Assembly (NCBI GenBank): GCA_905197685.1 | Contig: CAJJZS010000017.1 | Span: forward strand, 1-23,414 | DNA: 23,414 bases | Direction of reading: 5' to 3' | Source: an uncultured Oscillospiraceae bacterium | Lineage (GTDB): Bacteria; Bacillota; Clostridia; Oscillospirales; Ruminococcaceae | Shown: positions 5,625-11,932 of the stretch, piece by piece | Numbering within the stretch: the first letter of the stretch is position 1 | Layout: the number at the start of each line of letters is the position of its first letter | The notes under the pieces: model-generated | The model's database searches: none | Told to the model about the DNA's origin: nothing | What the model saw: the letters and a program-made list of their open reading frames with translations, nothing else | Made by a program: the position numbers and the translations under genes

Positions 5625-6392
5625 ATGAACGACATTATGAACATCAACGGGATTGAGTGCTTCGAGAAAGACGGAGTTGCTTATCTGAAACTGGAAACGG
5701 TTGCAAGAGGTTTGGGATTTACTCAGACAGCAAAGAGCGGAAATGAGGTTGTTAGATGGGAGCGAGTGCATAAGTATCTGGAAGAATTGAACGTCCCCAC
5801 TTGTGGGGATGATGGATTTATCCCCGAAAACGTCTTTTACCGCCTTGCCATGAAAGCAAAGAACGAAGCCGCAGAAACTTTTCAAGCAAAGATTGCGGAT
5901 GAAGTAATTCCAAGTATCCGCAAACACGGCGCATACATGACGCCGGAAACACTGGAAGCGGCGATTCTGAATCCTGACGCGATGATACGGTTATGCACCG
6001 CGCTGAAAGACGAGCAGGACAAGCGCAAGGCGCTGGAAGTAAAGATGGAAGAACAGAAACCAAAGGTACTGTTTGCCGAATCGGTAGAAGCAGCCAAAAC
6101 CTCCATTCTTATCGGGGAGCTGGCAAAGCTGCTCAAGCAGAACGGAATCAACATCGGGCAAAACAGGTTGTTTGAATGGATGCGGCAGAACGGATACTTA
6201 ATCAGGAGACAGGGCAGCGATTACAATATGCCGACCCAGAAATCAATGGAGCTGGGGTTGTTTGAAATCAAAGAAAGCTGCATTACACACAGCGACGGAC
6301 ATATCCATGTAAGCAAAACGACAAAGGTGACGGGAAAAGGTCAGGTTTACTTTGTCAATCTCTTTTTGAAAGGAGAAGAAAAAAGATGTTAA
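5625..6392 (+). CDS. Phage antirepressor with Bro-N and KilAC domains
   Basis: The 255-aa protein starts behind AGGAGG. Residues 1-105 match a Bro-N domain: the YLKLETVARGLGF strand-helix, the VRWERVHKYL helix, FIPENVFYRLAMKA, and IADEVIPSIRKHGAYM at its end. About 148-250 match the KilAC DNA-binding domain (LAKLLKQNGINIGQNRLFEW, a histidine-containing strand, and the closing GQVYFVNLFLK). Proteins of this type inactivate phage repressors or regulate early genes. It follows the Cro-like gene by 9 bp and overlaps the next gene by 7 bp, so it is part of the early operon. Confidence 0.88.
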   Translation: MNDIMNINGIECFEKDGVAYLKLETVARGLGFTQTAKSGNEVVRWERVHKYLEELNVPTCGDDGFIPENVFYRLAMKAKNEAAETFQAKIADEVIPSIRKHGAYMTPETLEAAILNPDAMIRLCTALKDEQDKRKALEVKMEEQKPKVLFAESVEAAKTSILIGELAKLLKQNGINIGQNRLFEWMRQNGYLIRRQGSDYNMPTQKSMELGLFEIKESCITHSDGHIHVSKTTKVTGKGQVYFVNLFLKGEEKRC

Positions 6393-6613
6393 AACGAGAA
6401 AAGTTAGACCGAATCGGCGGCAGGATGAAAGCGCGGGGGATTTTAATTCGCGACATTGCGCAGATGATGGGACGGGAGCGCAATTATGTTTCGGTTCATC
6501 TGAAAAAACCGCTGACCTTTACGCTGGGGGAGATTTACATCATCTGCGAGGCGTTGGATATTGAGGACGAGAGAATTTCGGAATTTTTCCCGAGGGAGGA
6601 AAGAAAATGTTAG
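6386..6613 (+). CDS. Small helix-turn-helix protein
   Basis: The 75-aa protein contains an XRE-like helix-turn-helix: RIGGRMKARGILIRDIAQMM, then RERNYVSVHLKK and a third helix region TLGEIYIICEALDI. The start overlaps the antirepressor end and AAAGGAG lies just upstream. Similar small regulators are common after antirepressor genes in Clostridia prophages. The target is unknown. Confidence 0.7.
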   Translation: MLKREKLDRIGGRMKARGILIRDIAQMMGRERNYVSVHLKKPLTFTLGEIYIICEALDIEDERISEFFPREERKC

Positions 6614-6798
6614 AACTGCTCATGGCAGCGGTAATGCTGTTTGGGGCGATGGTACTTTTGCCGCTAATCTACACTGCGGCAGAGGAAGTCCGCAGATACC
6701 GTTATTACAAGCGCAGAAAGAACTGCAAACAGTCGATTGAGAGGATAAGAGAACAGGAGGTGCAGGACAATGCGCATAGAGATAGGCGCGCCTCATAA
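6607..6798 (+). CDS. Small single-helix membrane protein
   Basis: The 63-aa protein has one hydrophobic segment (residues 3-24), then an arginine/lysine-rich cytoplasmic tail, as expected for N-out/C-in insertion. The start overlaps the preceding gene by 7 bp behind GAGGAAAG. No family is recognised and no function can be proposed beyond a membrane location. Confidence 0.55.
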   Translation: MLELLMAAVMLFGAMVLLPLIYTAAEEVRRYRYYKRRKNCKQSIERIREQEVQDNAHRDRRAS

Positions 6799-7024
6799 AC
6801 GGGCAGAGCCGCAGTTGGCAGAAAGAAGCGTGTGCAGGGAGTGCAAAGATAAATCCTGCCAAAACTGCATTGTGGGTATGATATACGATGTTTTCGATGA
6901 AATCGAATGGGAAATTTATCGGAAAGAATCCAATGCAGCGCGGCAGAAAAATCGTTTGAGCAGGTACAAAAATAAAAAAGGCGCACACCGTAAAGCACGA
7001 TGCGCGCAAAAAAGGAAAAAATAA
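6770..7024 (+). CDS. Small cysteine-cluster, basic-tailed protein
   Basis: The 84-aa protein starts at ATG 6770, behind AGGAGG 9 nt upstream, and overlaps the membrane-protein gene by 29 bp. It carries a C-x2-C-x4-C-x2-C cluster (about residues 22-33; CRECKDKSCQNC), typical of a small zinc-binding knuckle, followed by an acidic helix and a very basic C-terminus. It may bind nucleic acid. No named family is recognised. Confidence 0.6.
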   Translation: MRIEIGAPHKRAEPQLAERSVCRECKDKSCQNCIVGMIYDVFDEIEWEIYRKESNAARQKNRLSRYKNKKGAHRKARCAQKRKK

Positions 7025-7103
7025 TTTCTTACATTATACCGGAAAAAGGGAAAAAAATCAAGATCGAAAACGAATAAAATACCAAAAAGAGAGGAAGAAA
7101 GAT

Positions 7104-7502
7104 ATGGGAATTGAAAACGGAATGATAGTCGGGGCGGAATCCTATGACCCGCAGTGCAGGGAGGTTGCGCAGGGCAAATGCGCTCACTGCAAACAGACGG
7201 TTCCGGTGTATGAGCTGACCGAATTTGCAAACGGCGAGCGGGTGTGTCGGGACTGCGAGGCGGAATATCTGCGGCTTAACGGCGCGGACTTTGTGGAGGA
7301 GTACATCGAGGAACATCAAGAGGAATACTATCGGGAATGGTGGTGGAACGGTTTGGACGAGGAGGAGAGAATAAAAAACATTCGTTTTGTATATCTGGCT
7401 CGGTTTTTAACCTCCGACGAACAAACGGAACTGGCAAAGGACAGGGTAAACTTCTGCAAGGAATCGGATGACTTTTTGCAGTTTGTAAGGGGGAGGTTGT
7501 AG
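7104..7502 (+). CDS. Zinc-ribbon-like acidic early protein
   Basis: The 132-aa protein shows two CxxC pairs (CAHC about residue 26 and CRDC about residue 48), the spacing of a small zinc ribbon, followed by an acidic region with EEYIEEHQEEYYREWWWNG and a helical C-terminus. Start behind GAGAGGAAG. It sits just before the SSB gene, so a replication or regulatory role is possible. The family is not recognised. Confidence 0.62.
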   Translation: MGIENGMIVGAESYDPQCREVAQGKCAHCKQTVPVYELTEFANGERVCRDCEAEYLRLNGADFVEEYIEEHQEEYYREWWWNGLDEEERIKNIRFVYLARFLTSDEQTELAKDRVNFCKESDDFLQFVRGRL

Positions 7503-7571
7503 CTGACGCAGGGAATATTGATATGAATATAAATACAAATATTAAAAAACTGAAATGGAGGATATGACAGA

Positions 7572-8051
7572 ATGAACAAGGTGTTTTTAATGGGCAGGCT
7601 GACCGCCGAGCCGGAAACAAAGGTCACGCAGAGCGGAAAAGAAGTTCTGACCTTTTCCCTTGCGGTGGACAGCGGCTACGGGGAAAAGAAGAAAACCGAC
7701 TTCATCACCTGCGTGGCGTGGGAAAAGACGGCAAAATTTATCTCCCAATGGTTTCGCAAAGGCTCTTTGCTGCTCATAGAAGGGGAGCTGAGAACACGAA
7801 AATATACCGACAAAAACGGGAACAACCGCACCGCAACCGAGGTGTTGGTATCGCAAGGGCATTTTACCGGGGAAAAGGCAAAGACGAACATTGACGTAAA
7901 CCCTCAGGAGGGCGAATTTTCGGCAAACTTTATCCCGCCGCCGAATGGATACAATGTGACTTCTTATGCTTCCCAACTGCCGCCGCCCCCGCAGCAGATG
8001 GGAATGAGCGATTACACCGAGGTCGAAGAAGATGACGATTTACCGTTTTAA
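7572..8051 (+). CDS. ssb: Single-stranded DNA-binding protein
   Basis: The 159-aa protein starts MNKVFLMGRLTAEPE, the typical OB-fold opening, and continues with TFSLAVDSGYGEKKKTDFI, WEKTAKFISQWFRKGSLLL and EGELRTRKYTDKNG (residues 1-105). A flexible proline-rich linker and the acidic tip DDDLPF follow, the peptide that recruits replication and repair proteins. It coats ssDNA during phage replication. The replisome organizer and DnaC-type loader genes come next, forming a replication module. Confidence 0.95.
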   Translation: MNKVFLMGRLTAEPETKVTQSGKEVLTFSLAVDSGYGEKKKTDFITCVAWEKTAKFISQWFRKGSLLLIEGELRTRKYTDKNGNNRTATEVLVSQGHFTGEKAKTNIDVNPQEGEFSANFIPPPNGYNVTSYASQLPPPPQQMGMSDYTEVEEDDDLPF

Positions 8052-8063
8052 GGGGGCAATTCT

Positions 8064-8813
8064 GTGGCAAAAAGATACTATTGGCTCAAGCTCAAGGAAG
8101 ATTATTTAGATTCGCCCAAGATAAAAAAGCTGCGTAAGATTGCAGGAGGCGACACCTTCACGATAATCTATCTGAAAATGCAGCTGCTGTCGGTGAAAAA
8201 CCAAGGCGTTATCCTGTATGAGGGGATTGAGCCGACTGTTGCCGAAGAACTTGCGCTAAAGCTCAACGAAGATGTTGACAATGTAAAAGTAACCCTTTCC
8301 TATCTCAGCTCTCAGGGGTTGTTCGAGAGCGGGGACGAAAGCTCTTTTCTGCTGCCCGAAGCGTTAAGCAGTATCGGTTCGGAGAACGAATCGGCGCAGC
8401 GTGTCAGGGAGTTCCGCAAAAAAGCGTTACAATGTAACGCAGCCGTAACAGAGTGTAACACAGATATAGAGATAGAGAAAGACAGAGATAAAGAGATAGA
8501 AAAAGATAACAGAGAGTGTGGGCAAGCCCACGAGCGCAAGCGCTCCACGCACCCCAAATTTATCAAACCCACCGTCGAACAGGTAAAGGCATATTGTCGG
8601 GAACGCAGCAACGGCGTAGACGCAGAGCGGTTTGTCGATTACTACGAATCCAACGGCTGGCGGGTGGGAAAATCCCCGATGAAGGACTGGCAAGCCGCCG
8701 TCCGTACATGGGAAAGGAGGGACAAAGATGAACGCGGAACTGGTCAGGGAGCTAATCAGGACAAAGACGGTGCGGGAACTGTCGACCTATCTCATGTCGG
8801 GACAGTCGTTTAA
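8064..8813 (+). CDS. Phage replisome organizer (origin-binding initiation protein)
   Basis: GTG start behind AAGGGGG. The N-terminal 110 residues match the phage replisome organizer domain (YYWLKLKEDYLDSPKIKKLR, FTIIYLKMQLLSVKNQG and the winged-helix stretch LALKLNEDVDNVKVTLSYL). A low-complexity linker of D/E/I/K residues follows (about 130-150), then a C-terminal domain with KPTVEQVKAYC and VDYYESNGWRVG, ending near VRTWERR as in DnaD-like proteins. The last about 29 codons overlap the DnaC-type gene in another frame and look less conserved. Such proteins bind repeats within their own gene and load the DnaC-type factor; TGTAAC boxes at 8424-8460 are candidates for this. Confidence 0.85.
   Translation: MAKRYYWLKLKEDYLDSPKIKKLRKIAGGDTFTIIYLKMQLLSVKNQGVILYEGIEPTVAEELALKLNEDVDNVKVTLSYLSSQGLFESGDESSFLLPEALSSIGSENESAQRVREFRKKALQCNAAVTECNTDIEIEKDRDKEIEKDNRECGQAHERKRSTHPKFIKPTVEQVKAYCRERSNGVDAERFVDYYESNGWRVGKSPMKDWQAAVRTWERRDKDERGTGQGANQDKDGAGTVDLSHVGTVV
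8424..8516. other. Candidate intragenic replication origin
   Basis: A 17-bp palindrome GCGTTACA-A-TGTAACGC (8424-8440) is followed by two further boxes, CGTAACA (8444-8450) and TGTAACA (8454-8460). A purine-only AT-rich tract with three GAGATA units follows directly (8469-8498). Binding boxes beside an easily melted asymmetric tract inside the initiator gene is the layout of lambda-type origins. The tract also encodes the charged linker, so amino-acid bias explains part of it. Confidence 0.4.
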
Positions 8814-9627
8814 TCCGACAGGCGGGACGGCGCGGGCGGCGTTTGAGCTTGCGCAGCGGTTAAAACCGGTCGAAAATCAGGAGGAGTACGCCCTTGCGCT
8901 TAAAATAAAGAGCTATAACGAATCCTGCGGCTCGCTGCAAGGCGTATCGTGCGATTTGTGCAAAAACAAAGGATTCTTGCTGTCGATAGACGAAAACGGC
9001 GCAGAACGGCTCACAGAGTGTTCCTGCATGAATCGGCGGCGCAGCGTCCGCCGGGCGCAGAAAAGCGGAATGGGCGAGCTGCTGCAAAAGACGCTGGATA
9101 ACTACGAGGTAACGCAGCCCTGGCAGCAGACCTTAAAAAACGGGGCGGAATACTACCTCAAAAACGCGCAGGGCGATTGGTTTTTGATGACCGGGCAGAG
9201 CGGAGCGGGAAAGACGCACGTTTGTTCCGCTGTTGTCAACGAATATATCCGACGGGGCAAAAGCGCGATTTATATGCAGTGGACAAGCGCCGTCAAGGAA
9301 TTAAAGCTGCAAGCGACGGAAGATTATGCGGAAATCTTATATAAATATATCAAAACAGAGGTTCTCTATATCGACGATTTATTTAAGGGCAAGGTGACCG
9401 ACGCAGATTTGACGATTGCGTTTGAAATCATCAACGCAAGGGCAATCTGCGCGGAGAAGATAACCGTCATTTCCACCGAACGCAGCTTGGATGAGCTAAA
9501 CCGCATGGACAGCGCAACGGCGGGCAGAATTGCGCAGCGGTGCGGGCGGTACATAGTCAATATCAAACCGGACCCGGAAAAGAATTACCGATTGAAAGCA
9601 ACGGTTTCGGCAACGGTTTCAGATTGA
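8728..9627 (+). CDS. dnaC: DnaC-like helicase loader ATPase
   Basis: The 299-aa protein starts at ATG 8728 behind AAAGGAGGG, giving an 86-bp overlap with the replisome organizer gene. An N-terminal zinc-binding cluster is visible (Cys75, Cys78, Cys98, Cys100). The AAA+ part has Walker A GQSGAGKT (156-163) and Walker B LYIDD (213-217), then a sensor stretch around VISTERS. It should load the host replicative helicase at the phage origin. The last codons (ATVSATVSD) come from a 12-bp tandem duplication that merges into the 91-bp repeat array, so the original C-terminus may have been altered. Confidence 0.9.
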   Translation: MNAELVRELIRTKTVRELSTYLMSGQSFNPTGGTARAAFELAQRLKPVENQEEYALALKIKSYNESCGSLQGVSCDLCKNKGFLLSIDENGAERLTECSCMNRRRSVRRAQKSGMGELLQKTLDNYEVTQPWQQTLKNGAEYYLKNAQGDWFLMTGQSGAGKTHVCSAVVNEYIRRGKSAIYMQWTSAVKELKLQATEDYAEILYKYIKTEVLYIDDLFKGKVTDADLTIAFEIINARAICAEKITVISTERSLDELNRMDSATAGRIAQRCGRYIVNIKPDPEKNYRLKATVSATVSD

Positions 9628-9630
9628 CAA

Positions 9631-9883
9631 GAAATTACATTTGCGCCCGTTGCCTTGAGTTTGTCGGCGAAGCGCCAAACTCCGGGAGCGGGAGAAAGCC
9701 GGACCGTTTCAAATTGAACGGGAAATTACATTTGCGCCCGTTGCCTTGAGTTTGTCGGCAAAGCGCCAAACTCCGGGAGCGGGAGAAAGCCGGACCGTTT
9801 CAAATTAAACAGGAAATTACATTTGCGCCCGTTGCCTTGAGTTTGTCGGCAAAGCGCCAAACTCCGGGAGAGGGAGAAAGGAG
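9631..9883 (+). repeat. Three tandem 91-bp direct repeats
   Basis: Units start at 9631, 9722 and 9813 with the same GAAATTACATTTGCGCCCG opening, an exact 91-bp period and only a few substitutions; the third unit is shortened and ends in the ribosome binding site of the next gene. Each unit has an inverted repeat, GAGTTTG...CAAACTC, and alternative TTGCC/GGCAA pairing. Stops interrupt the frames and no conserved peptide is read across units. A partial, more diverged upstream unit blends into the end of the DnaC-type gene. Possible roles: part of the replication origin, an RNA element acting on late expression, or a tract of recent slippage. Confidence 0.88.
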
Positions 9884-9889
9884 TATATG

Positions 9890-10048
9890 ATGAATATTTT
9901 AGAATCGGCAAAAGAAAAATTTAAACAAAAAATGAGCCTGCCGCAGTACAGCGAGTATCTCGACAACGAGGACGCGCAGCTGCTTTTGATGCAGGACTGT
10001 ATCCGCGAGGCAAGATTTGAGGAGGCGGTTTTGCCAAAAATAAGATAA
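9890..10048 (+). CDS. Small hypothetical protein before the late activator
   Basis: A 52-aa frame (MNILESAKEKFKQ... ending LPKIR) starts at ATG 9890, 6 nt after GGAG; a second ATG at 9887 is too close to the site. The peptide is helical and charged with no membrane segment or cysteine motif. Position between the repeat array and the late activator, plus the good binding site, support it as real. No family recognised. Confidence 0.55.
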   Translation: MNILESAKEKFKQKMSLPQYSEYLDNEDAQLLLMQDCIREARFEEAVLPKIR

Positions 10049-10066
10049 ATACCGAAATAAGGAGGA

Positions 10067-10480
10067 ATGAATTTGACAAACAGTGAGAAAAAAACCCGTC
10101 TGAATCAATTCAGAATCTTAAACCGAAGAATTGACCAGACAAAGCTGGAGATTGCAAGGTGGGAGGAGATTGCAACCAAAATCACCCCGCAGTATTCCGA
10201 TATGCCAAAGGCTCATAAAGCGGGGGACAAGGTGCAGAACGCGGTAGTTGAAATGGTGCGGCTCAAAGAACAGCTCGAACAGCAGCAGAGCGACGCGCTT
10301 ATGCAGCAAAGTCAAATCAAAGAGTGGATAAACTCGCTGCAAGACGATAGATTCAGAGATTTGCTCTGGTATCACTATATCTGCGGTCTTGACTGGAAAG
10401 AGGTTGCGGAAAAGATGCACTTTGATTTGCATTATACGTACTTCCTGCACAAGCAGGCATTAAAAGCGCTTCAGCCGTAA
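10067..10480 (+). CDS. ArpU/RinA-type late transcription activator (sigma-70 region 4-like)
   Basis: The 137-aa protein starts behind AAGGAGGA. The N-terminal two thirds are coiled-coil-like and helical (LNRRIDQTKLEIARWEE, then VEMVRLKEQLEQQQ). The C-terminus has a region-4-like helix-turn-helix with RFRDLLWYHYICGLDWKEVA and YFLHKQALKALQ. In Gram-positive phages such proteins switch on the late operon and sit last in the early region. Directly downstream is a promoter-like region with TCATAC repeats, its likely target. Confidence 0.78.
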   Translation: MNLTNSEKKTRLNQFRILNRRIDQTKLEIARWEEIATKITPQYSDMPKAHKAGDKVQNAVVEMVRLKEQLEQQQSDALMQQSQIKEWINSLQDDRFRDLLWYHYICGLDWKEVAEKMHFDLHYTYFLHKQALKALQP

Positions 10481-10481
10481 C

Positions 10482-10523
10482 GTCATACAAAATCTTATAG
10501 AATCATACAGGCAAAGTATGATA
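10482..10523 (+). promoter_or_regulatory. Candidate late promoter with activator boxes
   Basis: TCATAC at 10483-10488 and 10503-10508 are two helical turns apart, and the inverted form GTATGA at 10516-10521 completes a 7-bp inverted repeat with the second copy. TATGAT at 10517-10522 can serve as -10, while no good -35 is seen, as expected for an activator-dependent promoter. It starts 2 bp after the activator gene and faces the tail operon. Confidence 0.55.
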
Positions 10524-10584
10524 TAGTTAAGCTGGGAAAACAAAGAACACTTCCTAAAAAAAACAAAACGAAATCTTCCTCAGA

Positions 10585-10614
10585 AAAGTCAGCTGTCACA
10601 AGCTGGCTTTTTTG
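10585..10614 (+). terminator. Terminator between late promoter and tail operon
   Basis: AAGTCAGCT (10585-10593) and AGCTGGCTT (10600-10608) form a 9-bp stem with one G-U pair, loop GTCACA, followed by TTTTTTGTTG. It lies about 60 bp after the candidate late promoter and before the first late gene. It may end early transcripts or act as an attenuator. The remaining sequence of the 298-bp interval 10481-10778 holds only the late promoter and the gene remnant. Confidence 0.7.
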
Positions 10615-10646
10615 TTGCATTTTTTTAAAGAAAAGGAGGGCAGGGT

Positions 10647-10788
10647 ATGAATTTCAAAAAACTTGGGAAAAGAAAACGAGCTTTTCGGTCAGTGGGCAAA
10701 GCAGTTTACTTTTACCCGTTCAGGTGAGCCGGGGCGGTTTATCTGTCACCGGGAAATCAATCCGGAACTCCGAGAGAGGTGGTCATAA
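10647..10788 (+). pseudogene. Frameshifted short late-gene remnant
   Basis: ATG 10647 follows AAGGAGGG by 6 nt, a strong start, but the frame ends after 26 codons. Dropping one A in the run near 10668-10671 joins MNFKKLG to a second frame, KENELFGQWAKQFTFTRSGE and on through CHREINPELRERWS, which stops at 10786-10788, 8 bp into the next gene. The joined product would be 46-47 aa with normal phage-like composition. It occupies the spot where head-tail connector genes usually end. I cannot name the family. Either a damaged small gene or the scar of a head-gene deletion. Confidence 0.5.
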
Positions 10789-11357
10789 CGGCAAGATGGG
10801 GAAAAACGGATTTTAAGCAGTTGGAAGAATTTCGGAAGAAAATCAATCAGGCAGCCAATGCCGATTTTGATGAATTTTGTGTTCAGACTTCAAAAGAACT
10901 TGCCAAAAGATTTCTTGCAAAGGTAAAAAAGAGAACGCCGGTCGGAATTTATCACGGAAAAGCACGGCGGTACAAAATAAGCAGCAAACAAAAGGGAGTA
11001 AAAGCAGAAGACATAATGAAAACCAAAAGCGGTAAGATTCACTACAAAAAAGACCCATGGGGACGAACCGGGGGAACCCTGCGCCGCGGCTGGACAATAG
11101 GAAACATTACAAAAAAAGCAAACGGTTATGAAATCGAAATCATAAACCCAACCGAGTACGCAAGTTATGTGGAATTCGGACACCGACAAACGCCGGGAGG
11201 GTATGTTCCGCAGATTGGAAAGCAACTGAAAAATACATGGGCTTCCGGAAAGTTTATGATGACCGTTACCGAACAGGAAATCCAAAATACAGCGCCGGAA
11301 CTGATTGAAAAGAAGTTTGAGAAATTCTTGAGGGAGGTGATGAGCGGTGATAAATAA
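10779..11357 (+). CDS. HK97 gp10-like / XkdI-type tail component
   Basis: The 192-aa protein starts at GTG 10779, overlapping the preceding remnant. It has the gp10-family pattern: a helical N-terminus (FKQLEEFRKKINQAANADFD), LAKRFLAKVKKRTPVG, then GGTLRRGWTIG and a C-terminal NPTEYASYVEFGHRQTPGG motif. In phages this family acts at the neck/tail completion stage, next to connector and tail-terminator proteins. It is the first intact structural gene after the late promoter, while terminase, portal, capsid and connector genes expected before it are absent. Confidence 0.85.
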   Translation: MVITARWGKTDFKQLEEFRKKINQAANADFDEFCVQTSKELAKRFLAKVKKRTPVGIYHGKARRYKISSKQKGVKAEDIMKTKSGKIHYKKDPWGRTGGTLRRGWTIGNITKKANGYEIEIINPTEYASYVEFGHRQTPGGYVPQIGKQLKNTWASGKFMMTVTEQEIQNTAPELIEKKFEKFLREVMSGDK

Positions 11358-11766
11358 AATCGCAGCGGGTATTTCACAAGCGCTCAATCGGGAGTTTGGG
11401 GACGGATATTCCGTTTATCAAAACAATGTATCGCAGGGACTGGTCGAACCCTGCTTTTTTATTGCCGTTCTGGAATCTTCCAAAGAATAGTATTTACAGA
11501 ATCGCTTTCTTCAGCGCAGTTCGTTTGACGTGCACTATTTTCCAAAGGACGAAACCGACAACAGGGAAATGCAGGACACAGCCGAACGAATGCTTGCTTG
11601 TTTGGAATGGATTCTTCCCGAACAGCCAATCAGAGGCACGGATATCCGATGGCAGGTAAAAGACGGGGTTCTGCACTTTTTTGTAAACTACAATATCGTC
11701 AGAAACCGCATGACTTCAAAAGAATTTATGACGGAAATGGAAAAGACAATCACAACGGAGGGATAA
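11347..11766 (+). pseudogene. Tail terminator-like gene (DUF6838 type) with in-frame TAG
   Basis: GTG 11347 follows GGGAGGTGA and overlaps the gp10-like gene by 11 bp. The frame reads 47 codons, through NREFGDGYSVYQNNVSQGLV and CFFIAVLESSKE, meets TAG at 11488-11490, and continues in the same frame through FDVHYFPKDET, GTDIRWQVKDGVLHFFVNY and the end at 11766. If read through, the product is 139 aa, the normal size of this tail-terminator family, which caps the tube and sheath in contractile phages. A single substitution (for example CAG or AAG to TAG) explains it. Other genes here end in TAG, so general recoding is unlikely. The 3' part may be restarted internally but would lack its N-terminus. 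Confidence 0.75.
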
Positions 11767-11767
11767 A

Positions 11768-11932
11768 ATGCAGGAAAAAGCAGATGTTTTTTTAAAAGAA
11801 GATTTGATGAAATCAAAGGCATATCGGCACAGGCAGGATTTGCTTGATGCGCTTTTGGAAGACGGCAAAGCGTACACCGTTCGGGAAGTACAAAATAAGA
11901 TAGAACAATTTATGAAAGGCAAGGTGGAATAG
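11768..11932 (+). CDS. Small conserved-position protein before the sheath gene
   Basis: The 54-aa protein (MQEKADVFLKEDLMK... ending FMKGKVE) starts at ATG 11768, immediately after the tail-terminator stop and behind ACGGAGGG, and stops directly against the sheath start with no gap. Helical, charged, no motif. A short gene at this spot occurs in PBSX-like tail operons. Function unknown. Confidence 0.65.
   Translation: MQEKADVFLKEDLMKSKAYRHRQDLLDALLEDGKAYTVREVQNKIEQFMKGKVE

Noticed and set aside
9631..9883. 91-bp repeats as a CRISPR array
   Set aside because: The units are directly adjacent without unique spacers, are far longer than CRISPR repeats, and no cas gene is present.
11347..11766. 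TAG read as a sense codon (phage stop-codon recoding)
   Set aside because: Several other genes in the window end naturally in TAG (sheath gene at 13301-13303, Cro-like gene at 5613-5615, the 54-aa gene at 11930-11932), and no other gene has an internal in-frame TAG.
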